Of a stretch of DNA of 64,000 nucleotides, positions 55,414 through 62,826 are shown one piece after another. The stretch comes from Gammaproteobacteria bacterium HGW-Gammaproteobacteria-13 (GTDB taxonomy: Bacteria > Pseudomonadota > Gammaproteobacteria > Pseudomonadales > Pseudomonadaceae): positions 18,179-82,178 of the forward strand of contig PGZH01000012.1 in NCBI GenBank assembly GCA_002840155.1, read 5' to 3'. Under the pieces are notes generated by a model. It was not told where the DNA came from and did not search any database. It saw nothing but the letters and a program-made list of their open reading frames with translations. The position numbers and the translations under genes are program-made. Positions within the stretch are counted from its first letter, which is position 1, and each line of letters begins with the position of its first letter.

Positions 55414-57102
55414 TTACTTCTTGCCCAGTTTCTTCAGTTCTTCGTCACGCAGCTCGCGGCGCAGGATCTTGCCGACGTTGGTGGTTGGCAGCACGTCGCG
55501 AAATTCCACAGCCTTTGGCACCTTGTAGCCGGTGACGTTGGCGCGCATGTGTTCCATGACCTGCTCTTTGGTCAGGGTTTCACCCGGCTTGACCACCACG
55601 AAGATTTTGATCGCTTCGCCCGACTTTTCATCCGGCACACCGATGGCCGCGCACTGCAGCACACCTGGCAGAGTGGCGAGCACGTCTTCCAGTTCGTTCG
55701 GGTAGACGTTGAAGCCGGACACCAGAATCATGTCCTTCTTGCGGTCGACGATGCGCATGTAACCGTCTTCCTGGATCACCGCGATATCGCCGGTCTTCAA
55801 CCAGCCTTCGGCGTCGAGGATTTCGTCGGTGGCTTCCTGGCGCTGCCAGTAGCCCTTCATCACCTGCGGGCCTTTGACGCACAGCTCGCCAATCGACCCC
55901 AGCGGCTGCTCAACGCCTTCGTCGTCGATTACCTTGCACACAGTCGATGGCACCGGGATGCCAATGGTACCGATCTGGATATTGCTGAACGGGTTGACCG
56001 AGGCCACCGGGCTGGTTTCGGTCATGCCGAAGCCTTCGCAGATCGAGCAACCGGTCACCTGCTTCCAACGCTCGGCGGTCGCCAGTTGCAGCGCCATCCC
56101 ACCAGAGAAGGTGGCCTTCAGGGTGGAGAAGTCCAGCTTGCGGAAGTCGTCGTTGTTGCACAGGGCAACAAACAGGGTGTTGAGGCCGACAAAACCGGTG
56201 AACTTGTACTTGGCCAGGTCCTTGGTCATGGCTGGCAGATCACGCGGGTTGGTGATCAGCACGTTGTGCCCGCCAATCAGCATCATGGCCATGCAATGGA
56301 AGGTGAAGGCGTAGATGTGGTACAGCGGCAATGGCGCGATCAGCACTTCGCTGCCTTCGCTCATTTCCGAGCCCATCAGTGCCTTGACCTGCAGCATGTT
56401 GGCGATCAGGTTGCGGTGGGTGAGCATCGCGCCCTTGGCCACGCCGGTGGTGCCGCCGGTGTATTGCAGCACGGCGATATCACCATTGCTCGGTGCAGCA
56501 TCCTTGGCGCTCTGGCCACGGCCTTTGGCCATGGCAGTGGTGAATTTGACGGCTTGCGGCAGGTTGTAGGCCGGCACCATCTTCTTCACGTGCTTGACCA
56601 CGCTGTTGACCAGCAGGCGCTTGAGCGGCGAGAGCATGTCACCGACTTCGGTGATGATGACCGTCTTGATCCCGGTTTTTGGCAGTACCTGTTCAGCCAG
56701 ATGGGCCATATTGGCCAGGCTGACCAGGGCCTTGGCGCCGGAATCGTTGAATTGGTGTTCCATTTCCCGCGCGGTGTACAGCGGGTTGGTGTTGACCACC
56801 ACCAGGCCGGCGCGCAGGGCACCGAAGACGACAACCGGGTACTGCAGCACGTTGGGCAGTTGTACGGCGATACGGTCGCCGGGCTGCAGGTCGGTGTTCT
56901 GCTGTAGGTAGGCGGCAAAGATGCCAGACAACTCGTACAGCTCACCATAGGTAATGGTTTTACCCATATTGCTGAAAGCTGGCTTGTCGGCGAAGCGTTG
57001 GCAGGACTCTTTCAGTACCGCCTGGATGTTCGGGTACTGGTCAGGATTGATTTCGGCAGCAATCCCAACGGGATACTTATCCTTCCAAAAGTTTTCGGTC
57101 AT
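55414..57102 (-). CDS. fadD1: Long-chain fatty-acid CoA ligase FadD1
   Basis: FadD1 activates long-chain fatty acids to acyl-CoA for beta-oxidation and vectorial uptake at the inner membrane. The 562-residue ANL-family enzyme has the P-loop QYTGGTTGVAKGAMLTH near residue 215, the GFGMTETSPVAS motif, and the C-terminal hinge and Lys region KTGDIAVIQEDGYMRIVDR and NVGKILRRELRD. The start MTENFWKDKYPVGIAAEINPD resembles P. aeruginosa FadD1. It is the downstream member of a tandem with fadD2 but lies 384 bases away, so it likely has its own promoter. Confidence 0.94.
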   Translation of the reverse strand: MTENFWKDKYPVGIAAEINPDQYPNIQAVLKESCQRFADKPAFSNMGKTITYGELYELSGIFAAYLQQNTDLQPGDRIAVQLPNVLQYPVVVFGALRAGLVVVNTNPLYTAREMEHQFNDSGAKALVSLANMAHLAEQVLPKTGIKTVIITEVGDMLSPLKRLLVNSVVKHVKKMVPAYNLPQAVKFTTAMAKGRGQSAKDAAPSNGDIAVLQYTGGTTGVAKGAMLTHRNLIANMLQVKALMGSEMSEGSEVLIAPLPLYHIYAFTFHCMAMMLIGGHNVLITNPRDLPAMTKDLAKYKFTGFVGLNTLFVALCNNDDFRKLDFSTLKATFSGGMALQLATAERWKQVTGCSICEGFGMTETSPVASVNPFSNIQIGTIGIPVPSTVCKVIDDEGVEQPLGSIGELCVKGPQVMKGYWQRQEATDEILDAEGWLKTGDIAVIQEDGYMRIVDRKKDMILVSGFNVYPNELEDVLATLPGVLQCAAIGVPDEKSGEAIKIFVVVKPGETLTKEQVMEHMRANVTGYKVPKAVEFRDVLPTTNVGKILRRELRDEELKKLGKK

Positions 57103-57486
57103 GGAAGCCCACTCCTCAGCAACAGCTTGATCTTCACCGCGCGTAGACGGTTGTTTATTGTAGATTTGCGTGTTTTCTGCGACTTAAACGGCAAAAAAAT
57201 TGCCGGGAGCAATTTTTGACGTCGCACAGCGACGGCCCAAAAAGGCTGGTCGCCGTGGATGGCGGATCACAAAAAAGCCGCCCGAGAGTAGCAGCTTTGC
57301 CAAACAGCGACTAGCACCAATAAGCGCCGCAGCAGTCACAAAAGTGACCAAGCATCAACACTTGGTCATTTCTATAATTTCGCTGAAACCGGCGAGCTAT
57401 AGGCGTTGCGCAGTAACGGAAGGGATTTCAGCGCATCCGCAGTTAAAGCTGCGGTATGCGCTGAAACAGTCACTGCCTTCAATCGA
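57103..57486. promoter_or_regulatory. 384-bp gap fadD2-fadD1 with two inverted repeats
   Basis: The gap holds no gene. A long hairpin follows fadD2 (57426-57466: TTTCAGCGCAT and ATGCGCTGAAA with inner CCGCAG/CTGCGG). An operator-like palindrome lies at 57345-57368 (TGACCAAG-N8-CTTGGTCA), overlapped by GTCAC-AAAA-GTGAC. Both are upstream of fadD1. I see no clear match to the fatty-acid repressor PsrA site. Confidence 0.5.
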
Positions 57487-59175
57487 TCAGGCGATATCGC
57501 GCAGCTCGCGACGCAGAATCTTGCCGACGGGGGTCATCGGCAGCGAATCACGGAAGACGATCTGCTTGGGTACCTTGTAGCCGGTGAAGTTTTCCTTGCA
57601 GTAAGCCTTCAGCTCCTCGGCGTTGAGGCTGCTGTCGCGGGCCACCACGAACAGCTTGACCGCTTCCCCGGACTTCTCGTCCGGCACACCGATGGCCGCG
57701 CAGCTGGCGACTTTCGGGTGGGCCATAACCACGTCTTCAATCTCGTTGGGGTACACGTTGAAACCGGAGACGATGATCATGTCCTTCTTGCGGTCGACGA
57801 TGCGCACAAAGCCATCCGGGTCAATCACCGCCACGTCACCACTCTTGAACCAGCCCTCGGCGTCCAGCACCTCGGCGGTGGCTTCTTCGCGGTTCCAGTA
57901 GCCCTTCATCACCTGCGGACCCTTGATGCACAGCTCACCGCGCTCACCCAGCGGCTGCTCGACGCCATCATCATCGATGACCTTGAACGCTGTGCCAGGC
58001 ACAGGAATGCCCACAGTGCCCAGCCGCGCTTTGTCGCCGTAAGGATTGGTGCTGGCCACCGGGCTGGTTTCGGTCAGGCCATAGCCTTCGACCACGGTGC
58101 AGCCAGTCATCGCCTGCCAGCGCTCGGCCGTGGCCTTGACCAGCGCGGTGCCACCGGAGTTGGTGACCTTGAGTTTGGAGAAATCCAGTTTCTGGAACTC
58201 GGGATTATCCATCAGCGCGACAAACAGAGTGTTAAGGCCCAGCAGCGCGGAGAACTGCCACTTGCCCAGCTCCTTGACGAAGCCTGGAATGTCGCGCGGG
58301 TTGGTGATCAGTACGTTGTGGTTACCGTTGACCATCATGCACATGCAGTTCGCGGTGAAGGCATAGATATGGTAGAGCGGCAGCGGCGCGATCATGATTT
58401 CCTGGCCCTGCTTCATAAGCGGGGTGCCATCGTTGCCCAACTGCGACAGGCAGGCATCAACCTGCAGCATATTGGCCACCAGGTTGCCGTGGGTGAGCAT
58501 CGCGCCCTTGGCCACGCCGGTGGTGCCGCCGGTGTATTGCAGCACGGCGATGTCTTCCTGACCGACCTTGACCGGCTTCAGCGCGTGGCCATGGCCCTGC
58601 TTGAGCGCATCCTTGAAGCCCACCGCCTGCGGCAGGTGGTAGTCAGGCACCATCTTCTTGACCTTCTTGACCACGGTGTTGACCAGCCAGCCTTTCAGGC
58701 TCGGCAACATGTCACCCATCTTGGCTTCGATCAGGTAATCGATCTCGGTATCCGGCAGCACGTCCTGCACCAGCTTGCCGAACATGTTCAGGTACACCAG
58801 CGCGCGTACGCCGGCATCCTTGAACTGGTGGCGCATCTCGCGGGCGGTGTACAGCGGGTTGGTGTTGACCACAATCAGCCCGGCGCGCATCGCGCCGAAC
58901 ACGGCAATCGGGTACTGCAGCACGTTGGGCATCTGCACGGCGATGCGCTCGCCCGGCTGCAGGTCAGTGTGCTTTTGCAGGTAGGCGGCAAAGGCCGCCG
59001 AGAGCCGATCCAGCTCGGCATAGGTCAGGGTTACGCCCAGGTTGCTGAAGGCGGGCCGGTCGGCGAACTTCTTGCACGAGCGCTCGAACACCTCAATCAC
59101 CGACTTATAAGTCCCCAGGTCGATGTCATTGGGTACGCCGGCCGGGCGTTTGTCGCTCCAGAAATCAGGCTGCAT
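57487..59175 (-). CDS. fadD2: Long-chain fatty-acid CoA ligase FadD2
   Basis: A paralogue of FadD1 with the same activity. The 562-residue protein has QYTGGTTGVAKGAMLTH, GYGLTETSPVAS and the C-terminal NVYPNEIEDVV and PVGKILRRELRD blocks. The start MQPDFWSDKRPAGVPNDID at 59175 matches P. aeruginosa FadD2; the earlier in-frame start falls on the repeat upstream. FadD1 and FadD2 in P. aeruginosa differ in chain-length preference. A tandem pair of acyl-CoA ligases followed by a lipase and PhaJ is the conserved Pseudomonas order. Confidence 0.94.
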   Translation of the reverse strand: MQPDFWSDKRPAGVPNDIDLGTYKSVIEVFERSCKKFADRPAFSNLGVTLTYAELDRLSAAFAAYLQKHTDLQPGERIAVQMPNVLQYPIAVFGAMRAGLIVVNTNPLYTAREMRHQFKDAGVRALVYLNMFGKLVQDVLPDTEIDYLIEAKMGDMLPSLKGWLVNTVVKKVKKMVPDYHLPQAVGFKDALKQGHGHALKPVKVGQEDIAVLQYTGGTTGVAKGAMLTHGNLVANMLQVDACLSQLGNDGTPLMKQGQEIMIAPLPLYHIYAFTANCMCMMVNGNHNVLITNPRDIPGFVKELGKWQFSALLGLNTLFVALMDNPEFQKLDFSKLKVTNSGGTALVKATAERWQAMTGCTVVEGYGLTETSPVASTNPYGDKARLGTVGIPVPGTAFKVIDDDGVEQPLGERGELCIKGPQVMKGYWNREEATAEVLDAEGWFKSGDVAVIDPDGFVRIVDRKKDMIIVSGFNVYPNEIEDVVMAHPKVASCAAIGVPDEKSGEAVKLFVVARDSSLNAEELKAYCKENFTGYKVPKQIVFRDSLPMTPVGKILRRELRDIA

Positions 59176-59216
59176 TATTTTTATCCTCTTGCCCTGAAAT
59201 GATCCTAATCCGCGCA

Positions 59217-59371
59217 AGAGGGTGCTTACAAAAGTAGAGAGCGATGGCCAGGCAAGGCGAGATCAGCCGAAAAAGCGAGTGTACGAGTTGTACACGAGCA
59301 TTTTGAGACGCCGTGTCTCGGGCTGGGCTCAACGCAGCATGGGCGAGCGCAGTATTTTGTAAGCACCCTCT
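59217..59371 (-). repeat. Palindromic repeat, diverged copy D (155 bp, reversed)
   Basis: Perfect 17-bp terminal arms AGAGGGTGCTTACAAAA and TTTTGTAAGCACCCTCT enclose a core related to copies A-C read on the opposite strand. Shared parts are AACGCAG, GGCAAGGC, GAGCATT and a central hairpin GTGTAC-GAGTT-GTACAC. The outer arms are wholly different from A-C. It lies between fadD2 and a divergent gene and does not touch a stop codon. The rest of the 59176-59517 gap shows nothing I can name beyond presumed promoters. Confidence 0.75.
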
Positions 59372-59517
59372 AGCGGAGTTGGCTGGAAGTTAACAGCTAA
59401 CGCCAAACAGGCAAATAGCCGGGCAGCGTCATTGACGCACTGAATCTTGCCGCTCCGTGTGGAACTATCCTGCCGCGCCGCCTATAACCAATCTGCACCC
59501 TGCGCTGACGGCTTCCC

Positions 59518-60246
59518 ATGCCTATCGTTCTATTCGCTGCAACATTGCTGTTTCTCTTCGCGCAATCGGCGCAGGCCGAACCACAGCTGCGCATGGCCAC
59601 TCTGGAATACCCGCCCTACAGCTCCGAACACCTGGCGGATGGCGGCAGCATCGTCGCCCTGACGCGCCGCGCCTTTGCCGTGCGCGGCTATCAGGTACAG
59701 ATCGACTTTTTGCCCTGGGCGCGGGTGCGCGTGGAGTTGGGCAACGGCAACTACCAGGGCGCGCTGGCGCTGTGGCCCAAGGAGATCAATGAGGAAGGCC
59801 TGCAGCCCTCGCGCCCGCTGTTCTACAGCGAACTTGGGTTGTTTATCCGCGACGGCTATCCGCTGCAGTTCAACCAGCTGCAGGAACTGCGCGGCAAAAC
59901 CCTGGGCATCGTGCGCGGTTACGGATACCCGCAGCATATTCTCGACGCCGGGCTGACGCTTGAAGACGCCGTGGACGACATCAGCAACCTGCGCAAACTC
60001 AATGCCCGACGCTTCGACATGGTGCTGCTCGAACGCATCGTCGGTAACCACCTGATCGCCAACGATGAGCAGCTGCGCGGCAAGCTCAGCTGGCACGGCA
60101 ATGTGCTCGAGCGCATCCCACTGCTGGTCGGCTTTGTCCCGACAACGGCTGGCGAACCTGACTGGAGCGCCGTGTTTGAACAGGGCCTGCGCGACCTGCA
60201 CAGCAGCGGCGAATATATGCAGATACTGCGCGAGCATAATCGTTGA
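59518..60246 (+). CDS. Orphan periplasmic solute-binding protein (family 3), second copy
   Basis: A 242-residue secreted protein of the SBP_bac_3 fold. A signal peptide (MPIVLFAATLLFLFAQSAQA) precedes LRMATLEYPPYSSEHLADGG, and VQIDFLPWARVRVELGNGNY, the usual ligand-lobe pattern, follows. As with the one at 48 kb, there is no transporter gene beside it. Both share the PW-(D/A)R lobe motif, so they are likely distant paralogues. The ligand is unknown. It is divergent from fadD2 with repeat D in between. Confidence 0.83.
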   Translation: MPIVLFAATLLFLFAQSAQAEPQLRMATLEYPPYSSEHLADGGSIVALTRRAFAVRGYQVQIDFLPWARVRVELGNGNYQGALALWPKEINEEGLQPSRPLFYSELGLFIRDGYPLQFNQLQELRGKTLGIVRGYGYPQHILDAGLTLEDAVDDISNLRKLNARRFDMVLLERIVGNHLIANDEQLRGKLSWHGNVLERIPLLVGFVPTTAGEPDWSAVFEQGLRDLHSSGEYMQILREHNR

Positions 60247-60318
60247 ACCCGTGCGGACTTTGCGCCGCGCCGTGCGGGGTGCACAATGCGCAGCTTCTGC
60301 AGGCTTAAGGGATTCGCC

Positions 60319-61281
60319 ATGCTCCACCAAGCGTTCTGGCTCAACAGCACCGATGCAGCGCCCCTCTTTGTCAACCGCTGGTATGCCGAACAGCCGCCCA
60401 AGGCGTTGCTGATGGTGGCGCACGGCATGGCCGAACACAGCGGGCGTTATGCACGCCTGGCGGAAGCGCTGGTGGCGCAAGGTTTCGAGGTGTATGCGCA
60501 CGACCAGCGCGGGCATGGCAAAACCGCCGAACACGGCCTGCTCGGCCACTATGCCGACAGCAAGGGCTGGGAACTGGTGGTCAATGACCTGGCCAACCTT
60601 AACCACCATATGCGCCAGACCCATCCGCAAACGCCGATTTTCCTGCTCGGCCACAGCATGGGCAGCTACATTGCTCAGGCCTACCTGATGCAGCACAGCT
60701 GCAGCCTGCAGGGCGCGATTCTTTCTGGCTCCAACTACCAGCCCGTGGCGTTGTACCGCGTCGGCCAGTTGCTGGCCCGCTTCGAGCGCTGGCGACAAGG
60801 CCCGCAGGGGCGCAGTGCCTTGCTCGAATTCGCCTCGTTCGGCTCATTTAACAAAGCCTTCAAGCCCAACCGCACCGCCTTCGACTGGCTGAGCCGCGAC
60901 CCGCTGGAAGTCGACAAGTACATCAATGACCCGCTGTGCGGCTTCCGCTGCAGCAACCAGCTGTGGGTCGACCTGCTCGGCGGCCTGCAGCAGATCACCC
61001 CACTGCACAACCTCGCGCAGATCGACAACAGCCTGCCGCTGCTGGTGATTGGCGGCGCCTGTGACCCGGTCAGCGACGGCCATCGTCAGCAAGACCTGGG
61101 CAGTGCCCTGCAAGCCGCCGGCAACCCCCATGTGCAGATAAAAATTTATCCGGACGCCCGTCACGAGTTGCTCAACGAGAGCAACCGCGACGAAGTAACC
61201 GCCTACATCATCGACTGGTTGCAACAGGCCCTTAGCCAACCGCGCCAGCGCCACCTACAGAGTCAAGAGAGCCATCCATGA
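60319..61281 (+). CDS. Alpha/beta hydrolase, monoacylglycerol-lipase-like
   Basis: A 320-residue hydrolase of the lysophospholipase/monoacylglycerol lipase type (Hydrolase_4). It shows the oxyanion region VAHGMAEHSGRYARLAEAL, HDQRGHGKTAEHGLLG, nucleophile elbow LLGHSMGSYIAQ (Ser near residue 115), the acid in VIGGACDPVSDG and the His in YPDARHELLNES. No signal peptide is seen, so it is cytoplasmic. It overlaps phaJ1 by 4 bases and is near fadD1/fadD2, in keeping with release and activation of fatty acids. The exact substrate is not known. Start at 60319 on homology. Confidence 0.9.
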   Translation: MLHQAFWLNSTDAAPLFVNRWYAEQPPKALLMVAHGMAEHSGRYARLAEALVAQGFEVYAHDQRGHGKTAEHGLLGHYADSKGWELVVNDLANLNHHMRQTHPQTPIFLLGHSMGSYIAQAYLMQHSCSLQGAILSGSNYQPVALYRVGQLLARFERWRQGPQGRSALLEFASFGSFNKAFKPNRTAFDWLSRDPLEVDKYINDPLCGFRCSNQLWVDLLGGLQQITPLHNLAQIDNSLPLLVIGGACDPVSDGHRQQDLGSALQAAGNPHVQIKIYPDARHELLNESNRDEVTAYIIDWLQQALSQPRQRHLQSQESHP

Positions 61282-61748
61282 CCCAGAGCAGCAACACGCC
61301 CTACGACGTTCTTGAAGTCGGCCAGACCGCTAGCTACAGCAAAACCGTCAGCGAACGCGATATCCAGCTGTTTGCCGAAGTCTCCGGCGACCACAACCCG
61401 GTGCACCTGGATGCTGAATACGCCGCTACCACCATGTTCAAGGAGCGTATCGCTCACGGCATGTTCAGCGGTGCACTGATCAGCGCCGCCGTGGCCTGTG
61501 AGCTGCCTGGCCCGGGCACCATCTATATCGGCCAGAGCATGCGCTTTACCGCACCGGTAAAACTCGGCGACACCCTGACCGTGCGCCTGGAAATTCTGGA
61601 AAAGCTGCCGAAATTCCGCGTGCGCGTGGCCACCCGCGTGTTCAACCAGAACGATGAGCTGGTGGTCGATGGCGAAGCGGAAATCCTCGCCCCGCGCAAA
61701 GCACAGACCGTTGAGCTGACTAAGTTGCCGCCGATCACCATCGGCTAA
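61278..61748 (+). CDS. phaJ1: (R)-specific enoyl-CoA hydratase PhaJ1 (MaoC family)
   Basis: PhaJ1 hydrates enoyl-CoA from beta-oxidation to (R)-3-hydroxyacyl-CoA, which can feed polyhydroxyalkanoate or rhamnolipid synthesis. The 156-residue hot-dog protein has the catalytic pair Asp38 and His43 in AEVSGDHNPVHLD, then RIAHGMFSGALISA. It closely resembles P. aeruginosa PhaJ1, which I recall lies next to fadD1/fadD2. It overlaps the hydrolase gene by 4 bases. Repeat copy C begins at the base after its TAA. Confidence 0.92.
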   Translation: MTQSSNTPYDVLEVGQTASYSKTVSERDIQLFAEVSGDHNPVHLDAEYAATTMFKERIAHGMFSGALISAAVACELPGPGTIYIGQSMRFTAPVKLGDTLTVRLEILEKLPKFRVRVATRVFNQNDELVVDGEAEILAPRKAQTVELTKLPPITIG

Positions 61749-61887
61749 GAACCTACTTCGGATCGGCTGCGCGTCGGCCCTGCTGCGTTAAAAACAGGCT
61801 CGAAATGCTCATGTACAAAAGTACACTCCGCTTTCTCGCCTGTTTTTGCCTTGCAGGACTCTAGCTCGCGAGATCCGAAACAAGTTC
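61749..61887 (+). repeat. Stop-codon-abutting palindromic repeat, copy C (139 bp)
   Basis: It begins at the base after the phaJ1 TAA and has exactly the length of copy A. Arms GAACCTAC-TTCGGATC and GATCCGAA-ACAAGTTC keep an 8/8 complementary segment that differs from copy A at five of eight positions. The second stem AAAAACAGGC/GCCTGTTTTT is unchanged. The central hairpin is TGTAC-AAAA-GTACA, again with both strands changed together relative to copy A. Confidence 0.85.
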
Positions 61888-61982
61888 TAAGCTTGCTGCC
61901 TCAGGCCGCTGCCTGCGGCAGCGCACTGCCCTTCTACACAATCGCGCCCGGGCAATCCGGTTCGGCGCTTCTGGAGATACCC

Positions 61983-62486
61983 ATGTCCCTGTCCATGTAC
62001 CAAGCATCCATCCCGGTCTTCACCCGTCAGCTGAACAACCTGTCGACCATCCTCGGCATCGCCGCAGCCCACGCCGAAGAGAAGAAGATCGAGCAGAGCG
62101 TATTTCTCAATGCGCGCCTGGCACCCGATATGTTCCCCCTGAGCCGCCAGGTGCAGATCGCCTGCGACGGCGCCAAGGCCGGCGCTGCGCTGCTGGCTGA
62201 AGTGGAAGCACCGAGCCATGCCGACGAAACCAGCTTCGCCGAACTGCAAGCGCGCATCGCCAAGACCTTAAGCTTTCTGCAAGGCCTGAGCGCCGCGCAG
62301 ATCGACGGCAGCGAAGCACGCACCGTAACCCTCAAGCGCCGCGACAAGGAAACCCACTTCCAGGGCCAAGCCTTCCTGCTTGATCACGTGCTGCCGAACT
62401 TCTATTTCCACCTCACCACCGCCTACGCCATCCTGCGCCATAACGGCGTGAGCATCGGTAAGCGTGATTTCCTCGGCACTCGTTAA
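61983..62486 (+). CDS. DUF1993 family protein
   Basis: A 167-residue soluble protein of the DUF1993 family, whose helical-bundle fold resembles DinB-like proteins. Features are MYQASIPVFTRQLNNLSTIL at the start, ARLAPDMFPLSRQVQIACD mid-protein and HLTTAYAILRHNGVSIGKRDFLG at the C-terminus, all typical of the family. His residues near VLPNFYFHLTTA could bind metal, but no activity is established. The ATG at 61983 is chosen; upstream in-frame sequence lies in repeat C. It is convergent with the hydrolase at 62827. Confidence 0.9.
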   Translation: MSLSMYQASIPVFTRQLNNLSTILGIAAAHAEEKKIEQSVFLNARLAPDMFPLSRQVQIACDGAKAGAALLAEVEAPSHADETSFAELQARIAKTLSFLQGLSAAQIDGSEARTVTLKRRDKETHFQGQAFLLDHVLPNFYFHLTTAYAILRHNGVSIGKRDFLGTR

Positions 62487-62559
62487 GCCCAGCAATACCT
62501 ATTTGCTTGCAGAAGGTGATTATCCAGACGACACCAATCGCCCCATCAGCAGGCCGAGT

Positions 62560-62800
62560 GGAGTCGTTGTGTAAGGGAGCGAGCCGCATGGATGCGGCGA
62601 GAGGGCTGGGCGCCACCGCGATAAAGGGCTAGGGACGGCCCTTGTACGCCGGCCCCTGGAGCAATGATGGAGCGAGGGAACCCGACGAAGTCGGGCCGGA
62701 TGCAAGGGGCAAGACCTTTTGCTTACTTTTGGCGGGGCCGGCCATCCGGGCGTTTGCCAAAAGTGAGCCGCCGTAAGGGCGGAACCGCTAGTCAATTGGA
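62560..62800. repeat. GC-rich Pseudomonas intergenic repeat
   Basis: The 340-bp gap between two convergent genes holds a GC-rich element with several nested hairpins: CCCGAC-GAA-GTCGGG (62691-62696 on), GCTTACTTTTGGC against GCCAAAAGTGAGC, and GCCG-taa-GGCGG. I recall similar stretches (GCTTACTTTTGGCG... GCCAAAAGTGAGCCGCC) recurring between genes in many Pseudomonas. A leftward open frame of 109 codons (62520-62849) over it is low-complexity and probably spurious. The flanks 62487-62559 and 62801-62826 show nothing else. Confidence 0.6.
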
Positions 62801-62826
62801 AATACATTGCGGCGGATGATCGCCGA

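Noticed and set aside
59217..59371. Intact insertion sequence
   Set aside because: It has perfect inverted ends but only 155 bp and no transposase frame; no target duplication is evident.
40849..61887. Stop-codon palindromes as integron attC sites
   Set aside because: They follow genes and fold as attC sites do, but lack the RYYYAAC/GTTRRRY cores, and the genes are core genes, not cassettes.
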